The translations under genes and the position numbers were made by a program. The notes under the pieces are model-generated. The model ran no database searches. It was given only the letters and a program-made list of their open reading frames with translations, and was not told the DNA's origin. Below are positions 1 through 6,824 of a stretch of 14,782 nt of DNA, piece by piece (position 1 is the stretch's first letter; each line of letters begins with the position of its first letter). The DNA is taken from assembly GCA_937988695.1 (NCBI GenBank), contig CALKHM010000169.1:1-14782 (forward strand), given 5' to 3'. This stretch comes from an uncultured Microbacterium sp. Lineage in GTDB: Bacteria; Actinomycetota; Actinomycetes; Actinomycetales; Microbacteriaceae.

Positions 1-104
1 CCGACGAAGATGTCCTCCGTGGTTCGCGCCTGCGACCAGGACAGGTCCAGCACCGCCAGCAGCGCCGCGACGGGATCGGAGGAAGCGGCGTCGGCGTCGG
101 TCAC
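1..104 (-). CDS. tesB: Acyl-CoA thioesterase II, N-terminal fragment (runs off left edge)
   Basis: Only about the first 34 codons are inside the window. Reading leftward from a GTG at 104 the translation contains LLAVLDL followed by ARTTEDIFVG. This is the usual N-terminal signature of actinobacterial acyl-CoA thioesterase II, a double-hotdog enzyme that hydrolyses acyl-CoA to free acid plus CoA in the cytoplasm. A second in-frame GTG lies at 110. I prefer 104 because a TAAGCT box (117 to 112) sits 7 nt before it, which fits a leaderless transcript, and neither GTG has a Shine-Dalgarno sequence. The gene diverges from the plus-strand gene starting at 125. The family call rests on a short stretch and could be wrong if the missing hotdog domains differ. 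Confidence 0.62.
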   Translation of the reverse strand, partial: MTDADAASSDPVAALLAVLDLSWSQARTTEDIFV

Positions 105-125
105 GTGCACTAGCTTAGAACGCGA
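104..125. promoter_or_regulatory. Compact divergent promoter with overlapping -10 boxes
   Basis: One AT-richer patch in otherwise GC-rich DNA carries a TANNNT box on each strand: TAGCTT at 111-116 on plus and TAAGCT at 117 to 112 on minus. The plus box ends 8 nt before the ATG at 125. The minus box ends 7 nt before the GTG at 104. Both distances place the expected transcription start at or next to the start codon. No good -35 element is visible on either strand. The promoter role is inferred from position and box sequence. Confidence 0.45.
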
Positions 126-811
126 TGGCCGAGCGTCTGATCTTCCCCGACGCCTACGCCGCCGCCGACCTCCTCACCTTCGCAGGACGCGCGTCGCGCG
201 CGGGCGACGGCGCCGTCCACCTGCGCGCCGCGGGCGGGACGCTGCTGACCGCGGCCGCACCGCTCGTGCGGCAAGGGCTGCTGGATGCCACCCCGACGAT
301 CATCGGGATGCGCGCGCTGCCGGTCGACCCCGAGGTGGAGTGCGACCTGGTCGTGGAAGGGGTGCTGCTGCAGGCCGCACCCGGCCGGCCGGACGCCATC
401 GCGCTGCCCGAGACCGCCGTGCAGCCGCCGCTGTGGGCTCAGGCTGAGATCCCGCGCTCCGGCTGGGCCGATGTCGGCGAGCTGGCCTCGGCGATGCTCG
501 CCGAGCGTGGGCAGTGGGGGATGTCGGCGGTCGCGCACGCGTTGCCGATCGACCCGGGCGCCGAGGTCGTGCACACCGTGCGGGGGCACGTCTGGAGCCA
601 GCCCGACGAAGACCTCGGCGGCATGCCTCGCGGTGTCGCGTTCGTCGCGATGACCCTCGGGTTCCTCGCCGGCGATGCCGAACGAGCGCGCGTTCGCACG
701 AACGGCCGGTGGACGCGCATCGCGCTGCGTCGCGGGCACGTGCTGTGGCGTGGACCTGCGCATGTCGGCATGACGGGAGTGCGCGCGACCGGCCGGGTGA
801 CCGCCGGCTAG
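125..811 (+). CDS. Hypothetical protein, 228 aa, function not recognised
   Basis: I do not recognise this family. The product is a soluble-looking protein of 228 residues with no signal peptide, no long hydrophobic segment and no cysteine-based metal motif. It looks like an alpha/beta protein with many Ala, Gly and Arg residues. The middle part (about residues 95-150) is Trp-containing and less repetitive, with PPLWAQ and GQWGMS segments. The C-terminus is basic, with several Arg between about 188 and 228. The ATG at 125 has no Shine-Dalgarno sequence but follows a TANNNT box by 8 nt, so leaderless translation is likely. It diverges from the thioesterase gene and may share its promoter. Its stop codon (809-811) lies 1 nt from the stop of the convergent FAD dehydrogenase gene, leaving no room for a terminator. 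Confidence 0.75.
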   Translation: MAERLIFPDAYAAADLLTFAGRASRAGDGAVHLRAAGGTLLTAAAPLVRQGLLDATPTIIGMRALPVDPEVECDLVVEGVLLQAAPGRPDAIALPETAVQPPLWAQAEIPRSGWADVGELASAMLAERGQWGMSAVAHALPIDPGAEVVHTVRGHVWSQPDEDLGGMPRGVAFVAMTLGFLAGDAERARVRTNGRWTRIALRRGHVLWRGPAHVGMTGVRATGRVTAG

Positions 812-812
812 C

Positions 813-2480
813 TCAGATCGCGTCGGCGGCCGCACGCCCGGCGATGCGGCCGGAGAACAGGCACCCGCCCAGGAACGTGCCCTCGAGTGCGCGATAGCCG
901 TGTACGCCGCCGCCCCCGAACCCCGCCGCCTCGCCAGCCGCGTACAAGCCCGGTACCGGTGCGCCGTCAGGCGTCAGCGCCCGCGCCGACAGGTCGGTCT
1001 CGATACCGCCCAGCGACTTGCGAGTCAGCACGTGCAGTTTCACCGCGATCAACGGTCCCGCGGCCGGATCGAGCACGCGGTGCGGCGTCGCGGTGCGGAT
1101 CAGCTTGTCGCCGCGGTACGCCCGCGCCGAGCGCAGCATCGCGATCTGGGCGTCCTTCGTGAAGTCGTTGTCGATCTCGCGATCGCGCGCCTCCACCTCG
1201 TGGCGCACGCGCGCGGCATCCAGCATCTCGCCGCCGGGCAGCTCGCGCATCCCGGCGATGAGGTCGTCGAGCCCGTCGCGCACGACGAAGTCGGCGCCGT
1301 GGTCCATGAACGCCTGCACGGGCCCGGTCGCTCCCTTGCCCAGGCGCGAGGTCAGCAGCAGCCGCACGTTCTTCTCGGTGAGGTCGGGGTTCTGCTCGCT
1401 GCCCGAGAGCGTGAACTCCTTCTCGATGATCTTCTGCGAGAGGATGAACCAGGAGTGGTCGTGCCCGGTCGCACGCAGATGGGCGAGGGTGCCCAGCGTG
1501 TCGAAGCCCGGGAACAGCGGCACCGGCAGACGCCGCCCGGTGGCATCGAGCCAGATCGACGAGGGGCCGGGAAGGATTCGGATGCCGTGATCCGGCCACA
1601 CCGGGTCCCAGTTCTGCACGCCCTCGACGTAGTGCCACATCCGGTCGGTGTTGATCAGCCGGGCTCCGGCATCCGCGCTGGTCTGCTGCATCGAGCCGTC
1701 GACGTACGCCGGCACACCAGTGATCATGGTCCGCGGCGGTGCGCCCAAGCTCGCCGGCCAGTTGCGGCGGACGAGATCGTGGTTGCCGCCGATGCCGCCC
1801 GACGACACGAGTGTCGCCGACGCGGTCACCGAGAACCCTCCGACGACATCGCGTGTGCTGGCGACGCCGCGCGCAGCCCCGGACGGGGCGAGGATGTCGC
1901 CGGATGCCCCGGTGACGATGCCGCCGGCGACGGTGAGCTGTGTGACGCGGTGCCGGGGAAGCACCGTGATGCGCCCCTCGGACTCGAACCCCTCGACGGC
2001 GGCCTGGAACGGCGCGACCAGCCCCGGGCCGGTGCCCCAGGTGATGTGGAAGCGGGGCACGGAGTTGCCGGGTCCGGTGGCGGTATACCCGCCCCGCTCG
2101 GCCCAGCCGACCACGGGGAAGAATCCGACGCCCTTCTCACGCAGCCAGGCCCGCTTCTCCTGATGGGCGAACTGCAGATAGGCCTCCGCCCAGCGCCGCG
2201 GCCAGGCATCCTCATCGCGGTCGAATCCCGCGGTGGCCAACCAGTCCTGGCGTGCGAGCTCGAGAGAGTCACGGATCCCGAACCTGCGTTGTTCGGGGGA
2301 GCCGACGAAGAACAACCCGCCGAACGACCACCATGCCTGCCCGCCCAGGTTCGTGCGCGGCTCCTGGTCCACGATCACCACGCGCTTGCCTCGTGCCGCC
2401 GCCTCGCCGGCGGCCACGAGCCCCGCGAGCCCCCAGCCGATGACCAGCAGGTCGGCACTGTGCGTGGTGCGCGAGGACAT
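813..2480 (-). CDS. FAD-binding dehydrogenase (fumarate reductase / ketosteroid dehydrogenase-like flavoprotein)
   Basis: This is a predicted FAD-dependent oxidoreductase of 555 aa in the COG3573-type family, related to 3-ketosteroid dehydrogenases and fumarate reductase flavoproteins. Its substrate is unknown. Near the N-terminus, residues 11-20 form the beta-strand and Rossmann turn LLVIGWGLAG, followed by an acidic residue at the end of the second strand (VVIVDQE) and the GGQAWWSFGG flavin-contact segment (about 46-55). The C-terminus has the matching FAD-closing segment GEAAGFGGGG (about 516-525) and LEGTFLGGCLFSGR (about 532-545). I chose the ATG at 2480 over the in-frame upstream start at 2555. 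The flavin strand starts a few residues after 2480, and AAGGAG sits 5-6 nt before it. The extra upstream codons lie inside glbO. The ATG overlaps the glbO stop by 1 nt (TGATG), so the two are probably translationally coupled. Confidence 0.9.
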   Translation of the reverse strand: MSSRTTHSADLLVIGWGLAGLVAAGEAAARGKRVVIVDQEPRTNLGGQAWWSFGGLFFVGSPEQRRFGIRDSLELARQDWLATAGFDRDEDAWPRRWAEAYLQFAHQEKRAWLREKGVGFFPVVGWAERGGYTATGPGNSVPRFHITWGTGPGLVAPFQAAVEGFESEGRITVLPRHRVTQLTVAGGIVTGASGDILAPSGAARGVASTRDVVGGFSVTASATLVSSGGIGGNHDLVRRNWPASLGAPPRTMITGVPAYVDGSMQQTSADAGARLINTDRMWHYVEGVQNWDPVWPDHGIRILPGPSSIWLDATGRRLPVPLFPGFDTLGTLAHLRATGHDHSWFILSQKIIEKEFTLSGSEQNPDLTEKNVRLLLTSRLGKGATGPVQAFMDHGADFVVRDGLDDLIAGMRELPGGEMLDAARVRHEVEARDREIDNDFTKDAQIAMLRSARAYRGDKLIRTATPHRVLDPAAGPLIAVKLHVLTRKSLGGIETDLSARALTPDGAPVPGLYAAGEAAGFGGGGVHGYRALEGTFLGGCLFSGRIAGRAAADAI

Positions 2481-2893
2481 CACGTCTCCTTCGACGTCGG
2501 GGTGGGCTCGAACGTGTTCACCAGTGAGTATGCAGCCCGCTGCAGATAGTCCCACAGCGTGGCGTCGTGGATGGGGGCGAGCTGCACGCGGTCCATGGCC
2601 TCGCGCATGTGCCCGAGCCAGCGGTCACGCGCATCGGGGTTGACGTGGAAGGCCACGTGGCGCATGCGCAGCCGGGGGTGCCCACGGCGCTCGCTGTACG
2701 TGCCCGGCCCGCCCCAGTATTGTTCGAGGAACATGCGCAGGCGCTCTTCGGCGCCGTCCATGTCGTAGCTCGGGTACATCCGCATGAGCACCTCGTCTTC
2801 GGCCACGCCCTCGTAGAAGTAGTGCACGAGTCGGGCGAACACGTCATGTCCGCCGACCTCGTCGTAGAAGCTGATCGGCGCGGCGTCGCTCAC
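2480..2893 (-). CDS. glbO: Group II truncated haemoglobin (HbO type)
   Basis: This 137-aa 2-on-2 globin binds haem and handles O2/NO chemistry, and in mycobacteria it has been linked to respiration and nitrosative or peroxide stress. It aligns closely by eye with M. tuberculosis GlbO: FYDxVGG at the start, VAEDEVL, then GAEERLRMFLEQYWGGP, then RGHPRLRMRH. The expected haem-pocket residues are present: proximal His79 (F8), Tyr27 (B10), Tyr40 (CD1) and Trp92 (G8). A C-terminal tail of about 8 residues follows the usual end. The start is GTG at 2893, preceded by GAGGAG with a 6-nt spacer. The start overlaps the mscS stop (GTGA, 2890-2893), and the stop overlaps the dehydrogenase start, so this is the middle gene of a tightly coupled unit. 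A longer in-frame reading upstream is only a shadow of mscS. Confidence 0.95.
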   Translation of the reverse strand: MSDAAPISFYDEVGGHDVFARLVHYFYEGVAEDEVLMRMYPSYDMDGAEERLRMFLEQYWGGPGTYSERRGHPRLRMRHVAFHVNPDARDRWLGHMREAMDRVQLAPIHDATLWDYLQRAAYSLVNTFEPTPTSKET

Positions 2894-3990
2894 GGGGTGC
2901 TCCTCGGATCGTCGGTGCCCGGCTCGTGCGTGCCCTGCCCGCTGTCGCGCTTGGGGCGCTTCTTCTTCGGCTTCCACACCACATCGCCGGGGATGGGCGT
3001 CGGCTTCGTCCGCGGCGGGTTGGCTCCGCGCACGCGCTGCGCACCCTCCACGCCCTCCAGCACCACCGAGCCGAGATCGGCCAGGCCCACCTCGACGAGG
3101 TCGTCGCGCAGCCGGCGGCGCAGCTCGCTGGCCACGTCGTCCTTGGCGTGCGCACGGGTCTTCATGACGATGCGCAGCACCAGCGTCTGGCCGCCCGCCA
3201 CCGCCTGCAGACCCCACAGCTCGGGGTAGCCGGTGATGCGGGTGCGCCACTTGCCGTCCTTCGCGAGCGCGGACGCGACATCCATCATCCGCTTCTCGAC
3301 GTCGTCGACCTGCGCGTCGGCGGGCACCGTGACGTCGATGATGACCCGTGACCACCCCTTCGACATGTTGCCGATGCGGGTGACCTCGCCGTTGCGCACG
3401 TACCACAGCGTGCCGTTGACGTCGCGCACGTGCGTGACCCGCACGCTCACGTACTCGACGATGCCGGTGGCAAGGCCCAGGTCGACGACGTCGCCGATGC
3501 CGATCTGATCCTCGGCCACGATGAAGATGCCGTTCAAGACGTCTTTCACGATGTTCTGGGCACCGAAGCCGAGACCCGCGCCGAGGGCTGCGGTCAGCAG
3601 CGCGAACGAGCCGAGGATGCCGGGGAACAGGGCGTTGACCACGAGGATGATGGCGATCACCCCGATGAGCACGTTGACGATGTTGCTGAGGATCGTGCCG
3701 AGCGTCCGTGTGCGCTGCACCAGGCGGGCGGAGGCCAGCGGCGACCTTTCCAGGGCCTGCGTGTCGTCGACGCGCGCCTTGCTCTTGGCGCCGTTGACGA
3801 TGCGGGTCACGACGCGGCGGATGAGGATGCGCAGCAGCCAGGAGACGACGACGGCACCGATGACGATGCAGACGGCGGCCAGCAGTCGCCAGCCGGCGTC
3901 GATGAGGTAGCCGAGGATCTTCTCGAGCAGCGTGGGATCGTCTTTCGCCGCGGCGGCGAGGATCACCGGGGGGAGTGCGAGGGAAGGCAT
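2890..3990 (-). CDS. Small-conductance mechanosensitive channel, MscS family
   Basis: This membrane channel opens under membrane tension and releases solutes on osmotic downshock. The protein is 366 aa. Hydrophobic segments lie at about 35-56 and 99-121. The pore-lining helix runs from about 126 to 150, with the Gly/Ala-rich GAGLGFGAQNIVKD pattern (138-150). The conserved GIFIVAEDQIGIGDVV run into the cytoplasmic beta domain follows (about 154-169), then a cytoplasmic vestibule domain to about residue 320. A basic, Pro-rich tail (about 328-366, containing KPKKKRPKR) goes beyond the usual MscS core. The ATG at 3990 has no strong Shine-Dalgarno at normal spacing. A TAGGAT box (4003 to 3998) ends 7 nt before it, so its mRNA may start at the ATG. 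It is the first gene of the mscS-glbO-dehydrogenase unit; the response regulator stop is 43 nt upstream, so read-through is also possible. Confidence 0.93.
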   Translation of the reverse strand: MPSLALPPVILAAAAKDDPTLLEKILGYLIDAGWRLLAAVCIVIGAVVVSWLLRILIRRVVTRIVNGAKSKARVDDTQALERSPLASARLVQRTRTLGTILSNIVNVLIGVIAIILVVNALFPGILGSFALLTAALGAGLGFGAQNIVKDVLNGIFIVAEDQIGIGDVVDLGLATGIVEYVSVRVTHVRDVNGTLWYVRNGEVTRIGNMSKGWSRVIIDVTVPADAQVDDVEKRMMDVASALAKDGKWRTRITGYPELWGLQAVAGGQTLVLRIVMKTRAHAKDDVASELRRRLRDDLVEVGLADLGSVVLEGVEGAQRVRGANPPRTKPTPIPGDVVWKPKKKRPKRDSGQGTHEPGTDDPRSTP

Positions 3991-4033
3991 CGTGTCGATC
4001 CTAACGACGGTTGCCGTGCCGGGGCCTGAACAC
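3991..4033 (-). promoter_or_regulatory. Putative promoter of the mscS-glbO-dehydrogenase unit
   Basis: The 43-nt gap between the response regulator stop and the mscS ATG holds TAGGAT at 4003 to 3998 on the minus strand. It is followed by 7 nt and then the ATG. This fits a -10 box with transcription starting at or next to the start codon. No clear -35 and no terminator hairpin for the upstream unit are visible. Confidence 0.4.
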
Positions 4034-4684
4034 TCAGCGCACGAGACCGGCTCGATGCGCGAGGATCACCAGGTGCACGCGATCACGCGCCTCGAGCTTG
4101 GCGAGGATGCGTCCGACGTGGGTCTTCACGGTCGATTCGCTGAGGAACAGCTGCTCGGCGATCTCCGTGTTCGTCAGACCCCGGCCGATCGCCACGAACA
4201 CGTCGCGCTCGCGTTCGGTGAGCGAGCCCGGCATGTCGGGCGTGGGCTGCACGGGCGCTGCGGCATACGCCTGGATGAGCAGGCGCGTCGCCCGAGGTGC
4301 GAGGATGGCGTCGCCGCGGTGCACGCAGCGCACGGCGGAGGTGAGCTGGTCCCGGGTCGCATCCTTCAGCAGAAACCCGCTGGCCCCGGCCTGGAGTGCG
4401 CCGAACGTGTACTCGTCGAGGTCGAAGGTGGTCACGATGAGCACGTGCGCAGTCGGCACGTCGGCGACGATGCGGGCGGTGGCAGCGATGCCGTCCAGGC
4501 GCGGCATCCGCACGTCCATAACCACGACGTCGGGTCGGAGGCGCCGGGCGAGCTCGACGGCCTCGTCGCCGTCGGCGGCCTCGCCGACCACCTCGAGGTC
4601 GGCGGAGGCCTCCAGCACCAGGCGATATCCGAGTCGGATGAGCTCCTGGTCGTCCACGAGCAGCACGCGGATGCGGTCGGTCAT
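4034..4684 (-). CDS. Two-component response regulator, NarL/LuxR type
   Basis: This cytoplasmic DNA-binding regulator of 216 aa is presumably phosphorylated by the adjacent kinase. The receiver domain spans about residues 5-120. It has the acidic pair Asp11/Asp12, the phospho-acceptor Asp57 in VVVMDVRMP, the conserved Thr85/Thr86 and Lys107 in FLLKDA. A LuxR-type helix-turn-helix covers about 153-216, with LTERERDV, GLTNTEIAEQLFLSESTVKTHV and a C-terminal helix. The ATG at 4684 has AAGG 7 nt upstream and overlaps the kinase stop by 4 nt (ATGA), so kinase and regulator are coupled. A longer in-frame reading to 5752 is a shadow of the kinase and was discarded. Its natural target is probably the promoter of the ABC gene at 7732, but that is inference. 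Confidence 0.95.
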   Translation of the reverse strand: MTDRIRVLLVDDQELIRLGYRLVLEASADLEVVGEAADGDEAVELARRLRPDVVVMDVRMPRLDGIAATARIVADVPTAHVLIVTTFDLDEYTFGALQAGASGFLLKDATRDQLTSAVRCVHRGDAILAPRATRLLIQAYAAAPVQPTPDMPGSLTERERDVFVAIGRGLTNTEIAEQLFLSESTVKTHVGRILAKLEARDRVHLVILAHRAGLVR

Positions 4685-5964
4685 GATGGTGCCTTCTGAT
4701 CGGTGGTGGGCGTGTCGATGAGGGGGAGCTCCGCGCGCAGCAGCCACCGTCCGTCGCCGTCGGCGGCGCTGGTGAGCGTTCCGCCGACGTGCCGGGCGCG
4801 CTCGACGAGGCCGCGGATGCCGAAGCCGCCGGCGCTGGCCGTTGCGGTCACGCCGTCGTTGGCGACGGTCACAACGATGCGATCGCCTGCGGTGACCAGA
4901 TGCACGCGGATGCTGTGTGCGGCGGGGGCGTGCCGCATGGCATTGGTCAGGCCCTCCTGCACGATGCGCCCGACCGCATACCGTATGGACGGCTGCTCGA
5001 CGGGGACGCCGGTGCGGCTGAGCACGACGGGAAACCCCGCGCGCTGAGCGGCTGCCACGACGTCCTCGGGTGCAACAGCCTGCATCGGCGTCAGCGGCGC
5101 GGCCGGGTCGTCCGAGCGCAGCACCCCCAGCATCGCGCGCATCTCGGTCAGTGCCGTGCGTGCGGTGCTGGCGGCGGCCTGCACCGCGTGCCGGGCGCGT
5201 TCGGGGTCTGCCGTCGCGGCGGCGCCCTCGGCGAGGGCGACGATGACGGTCAGCGAGTGTGAGACGATGTCGTGCATCTCGCGGGCGATGCGTTCGCGTT
5301 CGGCCGCCGCGGCGAGCTCCGCCTGCTGGTCGCGTTCGACCAGCAGCTGCCGGGAGCGATCGAGCACCGCCTGCAGGTAGCGCCGGCGATTGCCGACGTT
5401 CACGCCCACCAGGGCTCCCAGCAGCACCGAGAACCCCGTGTTGAACAGTGTGTTCAGCGTCGTGGGCAGCGCGATCGACGGGTGTGCGGCGACCAGGGCA
5501 AGCGCCGTGCACGCGACCACCAGCACCGTCGCACCGGTCGCCGCGATCGCGCACAGCCGGTTCGAGCCGTACACGGCGAGGGAGTAGGTGGTGACCACCA
5601 GCAGCGGCACGGCCGCACCGTGCGGCACCGCGATCGTCGTCAGCTGCAGCGCGACGGCCAGCGTGAACGGCAGCAGCGGCACTCGTCGGCGAAACGGCAC
5701 GGCCGCGCAGCCGGCGACGATCAGCACCGCGATCACGACATCGACGACCCACGAGGCGGTGAGCGGCACGCCGGATGCGGCGCCACTGCCAGAGCTGCGT
5801 GCCGCGGCGCCGCCGAGCGACAGCAGCAGGCAGAGCACCGCGATGAGGATGTCGGCGAACAGCGGATGCCGCGCCCAGAACCGGCGGATGACCCCCGGAG
5901 GGCGCGGCAGCCGAAGGCCCGCGTCATCGGGGACGCGGGCGCTCCGGCCGCTGCTCGTCGGCAC
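4681..5964 (-). CDS. Sensor histidine kinase, NarL-family (HisKA_3 type)
   Basis: This membrane sensor kinase of 427 aa is the partner of the overlapping response regulator. The N-terminal half has about five or six hydrophobic segments (near 33-52, 72-90, 97-113, 118-133, 138-160 and 172-190), with only short loops and no large extracellular domain. The sensing is therefore probably within or at the membrane. A basic linker and short coiled region (193-225) lead to the dimerisation box ERERIAREMHDIVSHSL, with His231 as the likely phospho-acceptor. The ATPase domain shows the N box at Asn341 (EGLTNAMRHA), NDG at 369-371 and the glycine-rich GGFGIRGL (379-386). The start is GTG at 5964, since a stop lies two codons upstream in frame. 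Only a weak AAGG lies before it. The gene follows the ABC permease by 20 nt. Confidence 0.92.
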   Translation of the reverse strand: MPTSSGRSARVPDDAGLRLPRPPGVIRRFWARHPLFADILIAVLCLLLSLGGAAARSSGSGAASGVPLTASWVVDVVIAVLIVAGCAAVPFRRRVPLLPFTLAVALQLTTIAVPHGAAVPLLVVTTYSLAVYGSNRLCAIAATGATVLVVACTALALVAAHPSIALPTTLNTLFNTGFSVLLGALVGVNVGNRRRYLQAVLDRSRQLLVERDQQAELAAAAERERIAREMHDIVSHSLTVIVALAEGAAATADPERARHAVQAAASTARTALTEMRAMLGVLRSDDPAAPLTPMQAVAPEDVVAAAQRAGFPVVLSRTGVPVEQPSIRYAVGRIVQEGLTNAMRHAPAAHSIRVHLVTAGDRIVVTVANDGVTATASAGGFGIRGLVERARHVGGTLTSAADGDGRWLLRAELPLIDTPTTDQKAPS

Positions 5965-5984
5965 CTGTCAGGCCTTGCCGGGCA

Positions 5985-6824
5985 TCATGCGTCGCGGGTG
6001 CGCAGCACGGCCCACGAGCCGAGCAGTCCCGCCGCCACCCAGCATCCCAGCGTGATCAGGGCGACGGGAACGCTCAGTGCGCCGTCGGTGCCCGCCGGGA
6101 CGGTCAGCGACTGCGCGGCCGACATGGGCAGGTAGGCGGCGGCGTCGTGCACCCAGCCCCACGAGCCTTCGGCGGGGAAGATGGCGCCGACGATGGGCAG
6201 CACGAACAGCAGCCCGACCGTCGCGGCGACGGCGCCGGGACCGTTGCGCAGGATGAAGCCGAACGACAGCCCGAGGACGGCGAACACCGCCATCGCCAGC
6301 ACCGCGAACAGGATCGGCTGCAGGGTGTGACCCGGGTCACCGGCAGGGAACGCCGCGGTGTGCAGGATCGCCATCACCGGCAACAGCGCCACGAGGAAGA
6401 CGACGAGGCTCACCACGGCCAGCACCACCGCGACCACGAGCGCCTTCGCCGCCAGTATCGCGCCGCGGCGTGGCTGGGCGGTCAGAGTCGAGCGGATCAT
6501 CCCTGTCGAGTACTCGCCGGTGACCGCGATCGCCCCGAGGGCGCCGGCCAGCAGCATCGTGAACTGGATGGGCGCGATGACCGCCGTCGGCACCTGCCGA
6601 GCCAGCTCCGCTCCCGGCAGATCCGGTGCGGACGCGCCGATCGAGGCAGCGATCAGGGCGGACAGCCCCACCGACACGACGGCGACGACGATGATCGACC
6701 ACCAGGTGGAGCGCAGCGTGAGCAGCTTGATGAGCTCGCTGCGCAGCACCCGCACGAACGTGAGGTGCACCGTGTCGGGTGCTCCGGAGCGCACCTGGAC
6801 CGGTGCGGCGACGGTGGCGGTCAT
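5985..6824 (-). CDS. ABC-2 type transporter permease
   Basis: This membrane subunit of an ABC exporter (279 aa) pairs with the ATPase encoded by the preceding gene. Six hydrophobic segments are visible, near residues 42-62, 84-104, 128-153, 170-192, 196-218 and 250-273. The first is preceded by the amphipathic stretch VRVLRSELIKLLTLRSTWW, typical of ABC-2 permeases of the bacitracin/lantibiotic resistance and YhaP-like groups. The VTGEYSTGMIRSTL loop (about 101-114) is the usual coupling region. The ATG at 6824 has AAGGAG 5 nt upstream and overlaps the ATPase stop by 4 nt. The substrate cannot be read from the sequence. By context with a dedicated two-component system, a membrane-active compound or antimicrobial peptide is a reasonable guess. 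Confidence 0.92.
   Translation of the reverse strand: MTATVAAPVQVRSGAPDTVHLTFVRVLRSELIKLLTLRSTWWSIIVVAVVSVGLSALIAASIGASAPDLPGAELARQVPTAVIAPIQFTMLLAGALGAIAVTGEYSTGMIRSTLTAQPRRGAILAAKALVVAVVLAVVSLVVFLVALLPVMAILHTAAFPAGDPGHTLQPILFAVLAMAVFAVLGLSFGFILRNGPGAVAATVGLLFVLPIVGAIFPAEGSWGWVHDAAAYLPMSAAQSLTVPAGTDGALSVPVALITLGCWVAAGLLGSWAVLRTRDA

Noticed and set aside
900..2549. 549-codon open frame on plus, antisense to the FAD dehydrogenase
   Set aside because: No domain is visible, and the opposite strand encodes a complete flavoprotein with both FAD motifs.
2481..2555. 25-residue N-terminal extension of the FAD dehydrogenase
   Set aside because: It lies inside glbO, would put non-conserved residues before the flavin-binding strand, and the ATG at 2480 has a well-placed AAGGAG.
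2480..3406. Globin with a long N-terminal extension
   Set aside because: The extension is mscS read in another frame. The GTG at 2893 has a strong Shine-Dalgarno site and gives the usual globin length.
3990..4034. Terminator for the two-component unit
   Set aside because: No inverted repeat of useful length is present in the 43-nt gap; read-through into mscS remains possible.
4034..5752. Possible long fusion of an unknown N-terminal domain to the response regulator
   Set aside because: The N-terminal 356 residues are the histidine kinase gene read in another frame. The regulator has its own ATG at 4684 with a Shine-Dalgarno site and an ATGA overlap.
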